Of a stretch of DNA of 64,000 bases, positions 41,628 through 50,308 are shown piece by piece (within the stretch, counting starts at the first letter, position 1; every line of letters starts with the position of its first letter). The DNA is from Dehalobacter sp. (GTDB lineage: Bacteria; Bacillota; Desulfitobacteriia; Desulfitobacteriales; Syntrophobotulaceae). Below the pieces are notes generated by a model, which did no database searches, was not told the origin of the DNA, and saw only the letters and a program-made list of their open reading frames with translations. The stretch lies in the NCBI GenBank assembly GCA_023667845.1, contig JAMPIU010000112.1:1-64000 (forward strand), given 5' to 3'. The position numbers and the translations under genes are program-made.

Positions 41628-42077
41628 CTAACTGTTCCCTCGATACCGCCGTACTCCGGCTTTGATCATTTCTTCAATTTCTTCCGCACAGAACCTGTAT
41701 GTTTTCAGAGATCCCAGCCATGGGTCGGAAATTTCTTTATCCAAACCGGACCATTCTCCGAGTTGCATGATTTTATCCTGATATTCCGGATAAATACCGG
41801 ACAGTACTTTTTTCTGAGCTTTGGTCATTGTCAGGATCAGATCAGCAGCAGCGAGCGTATCTTTTTGCAGCCTGACCGCCCGATGCCGCTGGGAATCAAT
41901 TCCCTTTTCCTGGAGAATTTCCCCTGCATACGGGCTGATGGGATCGCCATCCAAAGCCTGAATCCCGGCCGAGAAAAGCTCATACCCTTCCGGAAAATAT
42001 AAGCGGGCAAGACCTTCTGCCATCGGACTGCGGCATGTATTTCCTGTACAAACAAACAAGATTTTCATAGATATCAT
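41628..42077 (-). CDS. ywlE: Low-molecular-weight protein arginine phosphatase (YwlE type)
   Basis: About 149 residues. The P-loop CTGNTCRSPMAEG contains the catalytic cysteine and arginine. The threonine in GNT (isoleucine in tyrosine phosphatases) is the residue known to favour phosphoarginine in YwlE. The general-acid aspartate is in ISDPWLGS near the C terminus. It would reverse McsB-type arginine phosphorylation of proteins. An internal ATG at 42068 (MKILFVCTGN) matches family starts better than 42077. Confidence 0.88.
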   Translation of the reverse strand: MISMKILFVCTGNTCRSPMAEGLARLYFPEGYELFSAGIQALDGDPISPYAGEILQEKGIDSQRHRAVRLQKDTLAAADLILTMTKAQKKVLSGIYPEYQDKIMQLGEWSGLDKEISDPWLGSLKTYRFCAEEIEEMIKAGVRRYRGNS

Positions 42078-42119
42078 TATACCCTCTTTTCCGGACTAGT
42101 AAATTAAAATTCGATTGAC

Positions 42120-42668
42120 TTAGAAAACAAGACCGAAGGCCATTCTCAGGCCAATCAAAAACAAGATGCCGCCACCGACGGCTTCCGCTTTGCTGCCGGC
42201 CCAGGTGCCGATTCTTCGACCAAGAAGAATACCGCCTCCTGTCATGATACCTGCTGTAAAACCCATGATCAGGGTTGCCGGCAGGATCATGCTGACAAAC
42301 GTACCCAGAGAAAATCCGACACTCAGTGCGTCAAGGCTGACGCTTCCTGCCAGAACGAAAATTCCGAATCCTTTTAAACTCGGGATGTTTTTTTCTCCCG
42401 ATCCCCGAATGGCACCCAGAATCATTTTACTGCCAAGCCAGAGCAAAATGACAGCTCCGATCCCAACTGCAACATTGCCAAACAGCAGTCCAAGTTTCTG
42501 TCCAATCCACAAACCCAAAAGCGGCATGAAAACATGAAACACTGCCACGACAGTACTCAACCGCAGCGCTGTTTTATTGTCGATCCCAATCATTCCCAAA
42601 GCAAGCGAGAAGGAAAAGGCATCCATCCCTAGTGCTATTGATACCGCTATGATCCATATTAATTCCAA
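42120..42668 (-). CDS. mntP: Manganese efflux pump MntP family
   Basis: A 182-residue protein with six TM helices. The family carboxylates lie in LGMDAFSFSLALG and in VSLDALSVGFSLG, a repeated half-structure. It exports Mn2+. It sits in the same slot as ywlD in B. subtilis, overlapping sua5 by 10 bp. I saw no yybP-ykoY riboswitch before it. Confidence 0.88.
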   Translation of the reverse strand: MELIWIIAVSIALGMDAFSFSLALGMIGIDNKTALRLSTVVAVFHVFMPLLGLWIGQKLGLLFGNVAVGIGAVILLWLGSKMILGAIRGSGEKNIPSLKGFGIFVLAGSVSLDALSVGFSLGTFVSMILPATLIMGFTAGIMTGGGILLGRRIGTWAGSKAEAVGGGILFLIGLRMAFGLVF

Positions 42669-43777
42669 GTGTTTTCCTCCTTAGTATCGGTCAGATTGAG
42701 ATACCTGCTCCCTGGACCAAAATTTTTTTTGCCAGCTGCTTTCTTCAAACGGTTCATAAAAGCAAGCCCTATTCCTTCTTCTGCAATCTCCTCCGCCAGA
42801 ATGGTGTCGATGTTTTGCTCGTCACACAGTCTCAGTCCTTCAAACAGACGGCTGGCAGCTGAATCAAGATTATTCCTGGAACCAAGTGCAAATATCATAT
42901 CGGCCTTGCCGGTCGTATCTCCGGTCAGTCTGGCGACCGTTTCGTCCAAACACAGTACTGCAGTCCTTGCCGCGTTGTTTTTGTTCCTCAGATATTTCGT
43001 CATCTTTTCAGCTTTTTCAGAGGTGCTACCACTGAATAAAATGATTTTACCTTCCGGTGCGTAATGTCTATATTTCATACCAGGCGATCTGGGCTCTACG
43101 GTCGGCTGTCCGTGATCAGCACTGCGGTCCAGTTCGACCTTCCCCAGCACTGCCTGAAGCTGTTCAAGCGTAATTCCTCCCGGGCGCAAAATTGTTGGTA
43201 GTTCCCCGGTCAAATCGAGCACCGTCGATTCAAGACCCACTGTACAAGATCCGGCATCAATCAGCAACGGAATCTTCCCTTTCAGATCCCGCCAAACATG
43301 CTCCGCATTGGTCGGACTGGGCTTCCCCGATATATTCGCACTCGGCGCGGCCAACGGACAACCCGCTGCTTCAATCAGGGCCAGGGCAACAGGGTGACTC
43401 GGCATTCTGACCGCCACCGTGTCCAGTCCTCCGCTGACGATTTCCGGAATATGTGCTCTCTTGGGCAGTACCAGCGTTAAAGGTCCTGGCCAGAAATTCC
43501 GCGCGCAGACTTCAGCCTGCGGCGGCCAAACACGGACAAGCTGCTGTGCTTCGTCCAAGGAAGCAACATGAACAATCAGCGGATTATCCGAAGGTCGTCC
43601 TTTTACCGCATATATTTTGGCACAGGCTTCGCTGTCCAGCGCATTGGCGCCAAGCCCATAAACGGTCTCGGTAGGAAATGCCACGACTTCGCCCTGTCGG
43701 AGCAAAGCTGCTGCTTCCTGCAATTCTTTATCCTGTATGATGCTGTCCGGCCTCAGCCGAATTCTTTTTGTCTCCAT
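42659..43777 (-). CDS. sua5: Threonylcarbamoyl-AMP synthase (Sua5)
   Basis: A 372-residue two-domain Sua5. The N-terminal YrdC domain (about 15-205) has VVAFPTETVYGLGANA and SANISGKPSPT; the C-terminal Sua5 domain (about 240-350) follows a linker with SPGMKYRHYAP. It makes threonylcarbamoyl-AMP for the t6A37 modification of ANN-decoding tRNAs. It is the long form, not the short TsaC. Prompt neighbours prmC and prfA point to a translation-quality operon. Confidence 0.95.
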   Translation of the reverse strand: METKRIRLRPDSIIQDKELQEAAALLRQGEVVAFPTETVYGLGANALDSEACAKIYAVKGRPSDNPLIVHVASLDEAQQLVRVWPPQAEVCARNFWPGPLTLVLPKRAHIPEIVSGGLDTVAVRMPSHPVALALIEAAGCPLAAPSANISGKPSPTNAEHVWRDLKGKIPLLIDAGSCTVGLESTVLDLTGELPTILRPGGITLEQLQAVLGKVELDRSADHGQPTVEPRSPGMKYRHYAPEGKIILFSGSTSEKAEKMTKYLRNKNNAARTAVLCLDETVARLTGDTTGKADMIFALGSRNNLDSAASRLFEGLRLCDEQNIDTILAEEIAEEGIGLAFMNRLKKAAGKKNFGPGSRYLNLTDTKEENTWN

Positions 43778-43834
43778 GACAGCTCCTTCGTGGCCCTATC
43801 CAAACGGCGGTTTCAACCGGTTATTAACGAAATA

Positions 43835-44746
43835 CTATTCCTTGCGGGCCAGCACTATTCTATCCAGACCAGCGTAATCAGAAAATAATTCGGTTTGATA
43901 TCCGGCGGCCTTAAATAATTCCCGAACCTGGGTTCCCTGGGAATACCCGATTTCCACCAAAATTATTCCCCCATGGCTCAAGAATTCTGTTGCATTCATA
44001 GCAATCCTCCGGTAAAAATCCAGACCATCTTTTCCAGCCAGCAGGGCTAAGACAGGCTCTTTCCTGACTTCGGGCGAACACTCCAGAATTTCCTGTTCTG
44101 AGATGTACGGAGGATTGGAAACAATCAGGCTGAATTTTTCTCCCTGTACCGGTGCAAAAAGATCTCCCAGACGAAAGTCAATATTCACGTTCATCTTGGC
44201 CGCATTGATTTTAGCGACAGTCAACGCTTCAGAAGACATATCAACAGCGACAACGGACGCCTGATTCCAATAATAGGCCACAGCAACGGCAATTGCCCCG
44301 CTGCCTGTGCAAAGATCAAGAACCTTTGTAGAAACTTCCTCATTTTCTCGTTCTCTACCTATATTCTTGCCCAATTTCAGGACTTTCTCAACTAGAAGTT
44401 CCGTTTCTGGCCTCGGGATCAGAACGCTTGGGTCCACAAAGAAATCAAGACCCATAAATTCACGGGTCTTAAGCAGATAAGCAAGTGGTTCCCTCTGACC
44501 ACGTCGTTTCAGGAAATCATTATAGATCTCTTTTTCCGGGGAAGCGATTACCCTGTCACGCTCGGCATATAGTTTGTCTCTCGTCGTTTTAAGCACAAAG
44601 GCCAGAATAAGATCCGCCTCTACCCGGGCGTCAGCTACCCCGCACTGCGCTAAATACTGTGTGCCTTGCCGAAGCAGCTCCATTGGCCGATGAGCATCAG
44701 GTCTGTCTGTCATACCCGGTAAACTCCTGCTTTCATCTTTGTCCAT
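43835..44746 (-). CDS. prmC: Release factor glutamine methyltransferase PrmC
   Basis: A 303-residue SAM-dependent methyltransferase. The SAM loop is VLDLCTGSGAIAVA and the catalytic NPPY is in IVSNPPYIS near 195. It methylates the GGQ glutamine of RF1 and RF2 and so raises termination efficiency. Its ATG overlaps the prfA stop as TAATG. The first 28 residues are a non-conserved extension, so the true start may be a later codon such as MELLRQG. Confidence 0.95.
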   Translation of the reverse strand: MDKDESRSLPGMTDRPDAHRPMELLRQGTQYLAQCGVADARVEADLILAFVLKTTRDKLYAERDRVIASPEKEIYNDFLKRRGQREPLAYLLKTREFMGLDFFVDPSVLIPRPETELLVEKVLKLGKNIGRERENEEVSTKVLDLCTGSGAIAVAVAYYWNQASVVAVDMSSEALTVAKINAAKMNVNIDFRLGDLFAPVQGEKFSLIVSNPPYISEQEILECSPEVRKEPVLALLAGKDGLDFYRRIAMNATEFLSHGGIILVEIGYSQGTQVRELFKAAGYQTELFSDYAGLDRIVLARKE

Positions 44747-45813
44747 TAGACCGAAGCTTTGAGCCTTTCGGCATGATCGGCCGAAATCAATGCCGTAATG
44801 ATTTCTTCGATGTCACCCATCAAAATGCTGTCCAGTTTATGCAGTGTAAGGCCGATACGATGATCGGAAACTCTGCCCTGCGGATAGTTGTAGGTTCGAA
44901 TGCGCTCACTGCGGTCACCTGTCCCTACCTGGCTTTTACGTTCCTGGGCAATCTCGCCGGCTGCCTCTTCTTGAGCTTTTTCCAACAGCCTGGCTCTGAG
45001 TACTTTTAAGGCTTTATCCTTATTCTTGTGCTGGGATTTTTCATCCTGGCAAGAGACCACGATCCCCGTCGGCAAGTGGGTAATGCGGACTGCCGACTGT
45101 GTCGTATTTACAGACTGACCACCAGGGCCGCTGGAACAAAAAATATCGATCCTGATATCGTTCGGGTTAATCGCAACATCGACTTCCTCGGCTTCAGGTA
45201 GTACGGCAACCGTCACGGTAGACGTATGAATCCTGCCGCCGGATTCGGTCGCGGGAATCCGCTGAACACGGTGAACACCGCTTTCATATTTCAGTCTGCT
45301 ATAAGCACCCTGTCCTTCGATCATAAAAATAATCTCTTTAAAGCCGCCAATATCCGTGAAACTGGCACTTAAGGGTTCGGTCTTCCAGTTCTGACTTTCG
45401 GCATATTTTGTATACATCTTGTATAAATCACCTGCAAACAAAGCCGCTTCATCTCCGCCAGCACCGGCTCTAATCTCCATAATGACGTTTTTCTCATCAT
45501 TCGGATCCTTCGGCAGGAGCAGGATTTTCAAATCCTCTTCCAGCTTTTTTTTGCTCTTTGTTAATTCATCCTGTTCGGCCTCGGCCATTTCTCTCATTTC
45601 AGGATCGCGTTCCTCGTCAAGCATGCCTTTCAGATCTTCAATCTGCCGGTTTATTTCTTTATATTCTCGAAATACTGCGACTATATCTGTAAGCGCCGAC
45701 TGGCTTCTGGCATATTTCTGAAAATCAGCCTGATTGGCGATGATCTCCGGCTTGGCCAGGAGTTCTGTCAGGTCGTCATATTTTTTTTCTATCTCTTCGA
45801 GCCTGTTTAGCAT
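44746..45813 (-). CDS. prfA: Peptide chain release factor 1 (RF1)
   Basis: A 355-residue class I release factor. The PAT recognition motif is in [14 protein letters not shown] and the GGQ motif in [14 protein letters not shown]. It reads UAA and UAG. It is coupled to prmC, its modifying enzyme, and the pair follows rpmE and yqhQ as in many Firmicutes. Length is normal and there is no frameshift, unlike prfB. Confidence 0.97.
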   Translation of the reverse strand: MLNRLEEIEKKYDDLTELLAKPEIIANQADFQKYARSQSALTDIVAVFREYKEINRQIEDLKGMLDEERDPEMREMAEAEQDELTKSKKKLEEDLKILLLPKDPNDEKNVIMEIRAGAGGDEAALFAGDLYKMYTKYAESQNWKTEPLSASFTDIGGFKEIIFMIEGQGAYSRLKYESGVHRVQRIPATESGGRIHTSTVTVAVLPEAEEVDVAINPNDIRIDIFCSSGPGGQSVNTTQSAVRITHLPTGIVVSCQDEKSQHKNKDKALKVLRARLLEKAQEEAAGEIAQERKSQVGTGDRSERIRTYNYPQGRVSDHRIGLTLHKLDSILMGDIEEIITALISADHAERLKASV

Positions 45814-45841
45814 GTTTTAACCTCTCCCAAATGAATTTTAT

Positions 45842-46720
45842 CTATGAAAGTTCCTGTCCGGTCGCGAGTACCCCGTTAAGCGCAGCAATCGCAACCTCAA
45901 GTTGGGAGTCGTCCGGTTCCCTGGTCGTAAGCTTCTGCAGCAGAAGGCCGGGAACTATGATCCACTTTAAAAACATCGATTTGGAAAATCTCCCTGACAG
46001 CTTCAAAAGCTCGTACGAAATTCCAGCTACTAGCGGCATCAGGATGATTCGGGAAACGATACGCCACCACAGAGGATCCACGCCCAAAAAGGCAAAAACA
46101 AAGATACTGACGACAACAACAATAAGCAAGAAGCTCGTCCCGCACCGGGGATGCAGTCTGGAGTATTTTCGGATGTTTTCCGGATTCAGTTCCACGCCAG
46201 CTTCATGCGCAAATATTGCTTTATGTTCTGCCCCATGGTATTGAAATACCCTCTGAATATCCTTTAATCTGGATATCAGAAGGATATATAGAAATAACAC
46301 AATAAGACGAATGAGGCCTTCGACAATATTTTGCAGTACGGTACCCGGAAAAATATCTGTCAATAAATGAGCGGAAGCTGTCGGTATTCCGACAAATAAC
46401 AGGAGTCCGGCAGCAAAGGCAATAACGATCGTTAACACCATCGCCCAAAAGCCAAGCTCCTCTCCTTCTTCTTCGCCGACAGCGCGGTCGGCGGAAAACA
46501 TCAAAGCTTTGGTTCCAATTACCAAAGATTCAAGCAGTGCAACAAAACCCCGAATGATCGGCAATTTAAGAACTGGCTTCTGAGACCAGGGATGAATATC
46601 TTGGGTCGTTACTTCAATCTCTCCGTTGGGTAGACGAACAGCCATCGCAATCGCCCGTGGCCCGCGCATCATTACGCCTTCAATCAGCGCTTGCCCTCCA
46701 TATTGAACAGGTTTTTCCAT
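45842..46720 (-). CDS. DUF1385 membrane protein (YqhQ-like)
   Basis: A 292-residue protein with the DUF1385 start YGGQALIEGVMMRGPRA and four to five TM helices (about 95-130, 145-165, 200-235). The family motif YHGAEHKAIFAHEAG is near residue 168 and HPRCGTSFLL follows. Function is not firmly established. It sits between rpmE and prfA, a common arrangement in Clostridia. Confidence 0.85.
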   Translation of the reverse strand: MEKPVQYGGQALIEGVMMRGPRAIAMAVRLPNGEIEVTTQDIHPWSQKPVLKLPIIRGFVALLESLVIGTKALMFSADRAVGEEEGEELGFWAMVLTIVIAFAAGLLLFVGIPTASAHLLTDIFPGTVLQNIVEGLIRLIVLFLYILLISRLKDIQRVFQYHGAEHKAIFAHEAGVELNPENIRKYSRLHPRCGTSFLLIVVVVSIFVFAFLGVDPLWWRIVSRIILMPLVAGISYELLKLSGRFSKSMFLKWIIVPGLLLQKLTTREPDDSQLEVAIAALNGVLATGQELS

Positions 46721-46751
46721 AAATTTAAACCTCCAGGCCTAATAACCGAAA

Positions 46752-46771
46752 AGCAGAGCTTACGCTCTGCT
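46752..46771 (-). terminator. Terminator after rpmE
   Basis: An 8-bp stem AGCAGAGC/GCTCTGCT with a TTAC loop (plus strand), followed on the minus strand by TTTTCGG. It separates rpmE from the yqhQ-prfA group. Confidence 0.65.
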
Positions 46772-46806
46772 CCTTGTTTTTTACAGGCAACGGCTTCAGA
46801 CCGTTG

Positions 46807-47007
46807 TTATTGCAAACCGTATTTCTTTTTGAAACGATCGACTCGTCCACCAGCGTCAACAAATCGCTGAACTCCAGTGTAAAAAGGATGACACTTGGAA
46901 CAAATTTCGACCTTGATATCCTTCTTCGTACTACCTGTCTCTATAATATTGCCGCAAGCGCAGCTAATGGTAGTTTGTTCATATTTCGGATGAATTTTCT
47001 CTTTCAT
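46807..47007 (-). CDS. rpmE: 50S ribosomal protein L31 (zinc form)
   Basis: A 66-residue L31 that bridges the subunits. Cysteines CACGN and [10 protein letters not shown] are intact, so this is the zinc-binding C+ form. In Firmicutes it usually follows rho; here it follows glpX directly. Confidence 0.97.
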   Translation of the reverse strand: MKEKIHPKYEQTTISCACGNIIETGSTKKDIKVEICSKCHPFYTGVQRFVDAGGRVDRFKKKYGLQ

Positions 47008-47133
47008 GACCCGTCACCTTCCTTCCCAATCAGATCCGTCTCAATCAAATACAGTCAACTCTAAATATTCTAGCACATTCTTTGCCTTTCGGTCAAGAAA
47101 AAAACAATTCAGAAGGCTTCTTTTCGCAGCGTT

Positions 47134-48108
47134 TTAGCAGGCACCTTTAATTGCATATTTGGGCTTTTTGGCAAAACAATGTTTGGCTTCAATAAAACGG
47201 ACCGTACCGGTCTTGCCCCTCATCACCACAGTGTGCGTCGTGGCACCCTCACTGCTGTATATCACGCCTTTAAGCAGCGGTCCTTCGGTAATTCCGGTTG
47301 CCGCAAAAAAGATGTCATCCGTATTGACCAGATCATCGAGTGTCAGCAGTTTATTGATATCCATAATACCCAGTTTCCGGGCTCTTTCAACATCTTCTTC
47401 ATTCTCCGGCCAAAGTCTCCCCTGCATTTCCCCGCCCATACAGCGCAGGGCAGCAGCGGCAAGCACTCCCTCAGGAGCTCCGCCGACCCCCATCATCACA
47501 TCAACTCCGCTGCCTTCCAGCCCGCAGGCGACAGCCGGAGCGACATCACCGTCGGTAATCAGGCGTATTCTGGAGCCGCATTCTCTTACCTGACGGATGA
47601 TCTCACTGTGGCGGGGCCTGTCGAGAATAACCACCGTAAGTTCCTGAATTTTCTTATTGAGTCCCTTGGCTATGTTCTCGAGATTTTCGGCAACCGGAGC
47701 ATCCAGATGGATACGTCCTGCAGCCTTGGGACCAACAGCAATTTTATCCATATACATATCCGGGGCATGCAGAAGTCCATATCTTTTGGTCACAGCTAAA
47801 ACCGCTATGGCTCCCGGCATTCCTTTGGCAACAAGATTTGTTCCCTCGAGGGGATCGACGGCAACATCAACCTCGGGCTTTTCGCCCGTGCCAAGTTTCT
47901 CCCCAATGTAAAGCATCGGGGCTTCGTCCATTTCTCCTTCGCCGATCACGACCGTCCCATCCATGTGTACGGTATCAAACAAAGATCTCATAGCTTCCAC
48001 TGCCGCATCATCGGCTTCATTCTTCTGTCCCATTCCTACCCAGCGCGCTGAAGCGAGTGCTGCTGCTTCCGTCACCCGGGCAAATTCCATGGTTAATTCT
48101 CTTTCCAT
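47134..48108 (-). CDS. glpX: Fructose-1,6-bisphosphatase class II (GlpX)
   Basis: A 324-residue metal-dependent phosphatase. Metal and substrate motifs are VIGEGEMDEAPML, VAVDPLEGTNL and GVGGAPEGVLAAAAL. It hydrolyses fructose 1,6-bisphosphate in gluconeogenesis; some members also hydrolyse sedoheptulose bisphosphate. It is 17 bp after fsa. The ATG at 48108 has AAGGGTG upstream. Confidence 0.96.
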   Translation of the reverse strand: MERELTMEFARVTEAAALASARWVGMGQKNEADDAAVEAMRSLFDTVHMDGTVVIGEGEMDEAPMLYIGEKLGTGEKPEVDVAVDPLEGTNLVAKGMPGAIAVLAVTKRYGLLHAPDMYMDKIAVGPKAAGRIHLDAPVAENLENIAKGLNKKIQELTVVILDRPRHSEIIRQVRECGSRIRLITDGDVAPAVACGLEGSGVDVMMGVGGAPEGVLAAAALRCMGGEMQGRLWPENEEDVERARKLGIMDINKLLTLDDLVNTDDIFFAATGITEGPLLKGVIYSSEGATTHTVVMRGKTGTVRFIEAKHCFAKKPKYAIKGAC

Positions 48109-48124
48109 CTCTTTTTCACCCTTC

Positions 48125-48766
48125 TTAACTTAACTTCTTCCAGTCATCCAAAAATTTATTAATTCCTGCACTTGTCAAGGGATGCTCGGATAATTTGCTC
48201 AAAACGCCAAAAGGTATTGTCGCAAAATCCGCGCCGATCTTAGCCGCTTCAAGGACGTGAACAGGATGACGGATACTGGCGGCAATCACCCCGCAGTCCA
48301 GATCATGGACCTCAAAAATTTCGCAGATATCGGCCAGGACATTCATGCCAACCTCCCCGATATCGTCAAGTCTTCCTAAAAAAGGGCTGACATAAGCGGC
48401 TCCCGCCCTTGCTGCCATCAGTGCCTGAACAGGGCTGAACACCAATGTAACGTTCGTCTGGATATCTTCTTCCCGCAGCGTCTTGACGGCTTTCAAACCG
48501 TCAAGCGTCATTGGAATTTTGACGACAATATTTGGATGAATATCTGCGAGCTGCCGGGCTTCCTGGAGCATACCCTCATAATCGAGCGCTATGACTTCCG
48601 CACTGATCGGGCCATCGACGATCCCGGCAATTTTATGGATCAGGGTGTGAAAGTCCTCTTTTTCTCTGGCTACCAAAGAAGGATTCGTCGTAACACCGGC
48701 GATGACTCCCATGTCCCATGCCCGGGAAATCTCTTCTGTATTGGCTGAATCAAGAAAAAAACGCAT
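48125..48766 (-). CDS. fsa: Fructose-6-phosphate aldolase / transaldolase-like protein
   Basis: A 213-residue short transaldolase (FSA/TalC subfamily). The Schiff-base lysine is in NIVVKIPMT near residue 84. The start [17 protein letters not shown] is typical. Members act as true transaldolases or as F6P aldolases; with the transketolase pair and rpiB here, a transaldolase role in the non-oxidative pentose pathway is more likely. It sits between a zinc-ribbon gene and glpX. Confidence 0.9.
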   Translation of the reverse strand: MRFFLDSANTEEISRAWDMGVIAGVTTNPSLVAREKEDFHTLIHKIAGIVDGPISAEVIALDYEGMLQEARQLADIHPNIVVKIPMTLDGLKAVKTLREEDIQTNVTLVFSPVQALMAARAGAAYVSPFLGRLDDIGEVGMNVLADICEIFEVHDLDCGVIAASIRHPVHVLEAAKIGADFATIPFGVLSKLSEHPLTSAGINKFLDDWKKLS

Positions 48767-48810
48767 AGGTCAAATTCCTCCTTCAATAATATCCGGCCAT
48801 AGTAAAAAAC

Positions 48811-49503
48811 CTACTCGACCTCCGTAATGATATTCTTTCTATGATTCCCCTTCAGAGAATCGTTGATGATCCGCATCTCGTTTTCCTCTAAAGTAATTGC
48901 TCCCATTTGTTCTAGTATGCGCAAAATGTCTTTATTATCCGTATAAATAATACCCATTGCCTTGCATAAATCGCAAATCAATTCTACACTTTCAGGTAAT
49001 ATTTCTACAGTTAGGTTATGATTTCCGCATTTGCAGCCAAGCTTTTTCCGTTCAACCAGCCTGCCAAGTATCTCTATAACGCCATAGACAACAAAAAAAT
49101 CATCTGTCATTACATCAAGATCTTCCTGATCGCTTGTTAACTCCGAAGCCAGTCGGACAAAGTTCTTTTTAATTTCCGTGCACAATTCCATGACACGTGA
49201 TTCAGGCCCGATATAGCCTACTGGTAGTTCCTTGTCGCTGCATCCCAGACGCAAAGGTTGTTCTCCCCAGATCAACTCCCTTCTGGTAACCAAGTGATGC
49301 GGCATCCCGCAGTAAATACAAGAATATTCTATGCCGATTTTCTTGCTCTCAAAACTGATGAGCGTCAACAATGGAGTACCACACGTACAAATGAAACTGT
49401 TCTTTCCCAAGTGAGCAAAAGAAAATACTGATAATGTTTTAAACTGAAGTTTCCCGCAGTGGGAACAAAGCATCCCAATGGTTGAGACTGCCTGAATAAT
49501 CAT
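48811..49503 (-). CDS. Zinc-ribbon-rich protein of unknown function
   Basis: A 230-residue cytoplasmic protein that I do not recognise. Cysteine pairs are CSHCG, CTCG, CIYCG, CKCG and CDLC, spaced as two or three zinc ribbons in the N-terminal half (about 1-75) and C-terminal half (about 155-185). The middle part is helical and acidic with SDQEDLDVMTDDFF. The start has GGGAGGTGAG eight bases upstream. It lies between spo0F and fsa; a GC-rich structured leader precedes it. Nucleic-acid or protein binding is plausible but unproven. Confidence 0.75.
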   Translation of the reverse strand: MIIQAVSTIGMLCSHCGKLQFKTLSVFSFAHLGKNSFICTCGTPLLTLISFESKKIGIEYSCIYCGMPHHLVTRRELIWGEQPLRLGCSDKELPVGYIGPESRVMELCTEIKKNFVRLASELTSDQEDLDVMTDDFFVVYGVIEILGRLVERKKLGCKCGNHNLTVEILPESVELICDLCKAMGIIYTDNKDILRILEQMGAITLEENEMRIINDSLKGNHRKNIITEVE

Positions 49504-49519
49504 TCTTTAGGCTCACCTC

Positions 49520-49660
49520 CCACACTGTCAGCCTGTTGGTTCTTTCCGCTCCATGAAATCACGGTATTAGGCTCCGTGGCCTTGCCGCTCTTTGCCCCGT
49601 GGCCGTCTCAAATCAGCGGATCGGCATCGGCTTACGTATGCCGTATAGCTTATAGTTCTC
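49520..49660 (-). ncRNA. GC-rich structured leader, riboswitch-like, class unassigned
   Basis: The leader of the zinc-ribbon gene is far richer in GC than its flanks. On the minus strand it contains a 6-bp hairpin CGGCAT/ATGCCG, GGGGCAAAGAGCGGCAAGG, ACGGAGCCTAATACCGTG and a CCGTG-ATTT-CATGG hairpin enclosed by AGCCT/AGGCT. Parts resemble the core of cyclic-di-GMP-I (GEMM) aptamers (GCAA-GCC, G-CCTAA), but the P1b GAAA hairpin is missing. No intrinsic terminator lies between it and the gene. Confidence 0.4.
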
Positions 49661-49758
49661 CAAGTAAAATATTATTCCTGCCTTAGATTTTTTAGAATAT
49701 TAGAATTACCGCTTCTTACCATTCATTGTACCGTGGCATTAGACCTTACATGGCCGCC

Positions 49759-49787
49759 AAAAAGCCAGACTTTCGTTAAAGTCTGGC
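49759..49787 (-). terminator. Terminator of spo0F
   Basis: A perfect 10-bp stem GCCAGACTTT/AAAGTCTGGC with a 4-base loop, followed on the minus strand by TTTTTGG. It isolates spo0F from the zinc-ribbon gene leader. Confidence 0.9.
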
Positions 49788-49832
49788 CGGTTAATCCGTT
49801 GATCATTCAAGCCATTATTTTAAGCCACCGTT

Positions 49833-50210
49833 TCAATTCTCAGAAACATGATCCGTACTGATAATTTCTCCAACCTGTTTTTTTAGTTCATTTAAATCAA
49901 AAGGTTTAACAACGAAACCGGATACTCCCAATTCCTCAGCCTGCTTATAAAAAATCTGATCGCCATATGCTGTCATCATGATGACCCGGCTTTTACAATT
50001 TGTCTCCCTGAGTTTGGTTAGAACCTCAATTCCACTCATTCCAGGCATCTTAACATCCATGATTATCAGATCCGGTTGAAATTCCGGAATAATCTCGAGC
50101 GCTTTTATTCCGCTGCCGCACGATTCAATCTCATAACCATATTCTAAAAAAACTTCGGTTAGAAGTCTTCTGATCCCATTTTGGTCATCCACAATCAACA
50201 TCTTCAGCAT
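49833..50210 (-). CDS. spo0F: Spo0F-like single-domain response regulator
   Basis: A 125-residue receiver domain with no output domain. The phospho-acceptor aspartate is in LIIMDVKMPGMSG near residue 54, acidic pocket residues are in VDDQNG, and the conserved Thr and Lys are in MMTAYG and VVKPFD. It probably relays phosphate toward Spo0A. The location near pyrG and fsa matches B. subtilis spo0F. I chose ATG 50210; an in-frame TTG precedes it. A CheY role is possible but the context favours Spo0F. Confidence 0.85.
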   Translation of the reverse strand: MLKMLIVDDQNGIRRLLTEVFLEYGYEIESCGSGIKALEIIPEFQPDLIIMDVKMPGMSGIEVLTKLRETNCKSRVIMMTAYGDQIFYKQAEELGVSGFVVKPFDLNELKKQVGEIISTDHVSEN

Positions 50211-50308
50211 CAAAGCCCCCCTTTTTTATAGCTAGATTTGTAGTTGTCAATAGATTTTAAAAACATCCATTGCGCTAAAAGCAATATGATTTGACAAAGA
50301 TCGCCATA

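Noticed and set aside
49520..49660. Assignment of the leader as a cyclic-di-GMP-I riboswitch
   Set aside because: Only parts of the core match and the required P1b hairpin with its GAAA loop is absent, so I left it unassigned.
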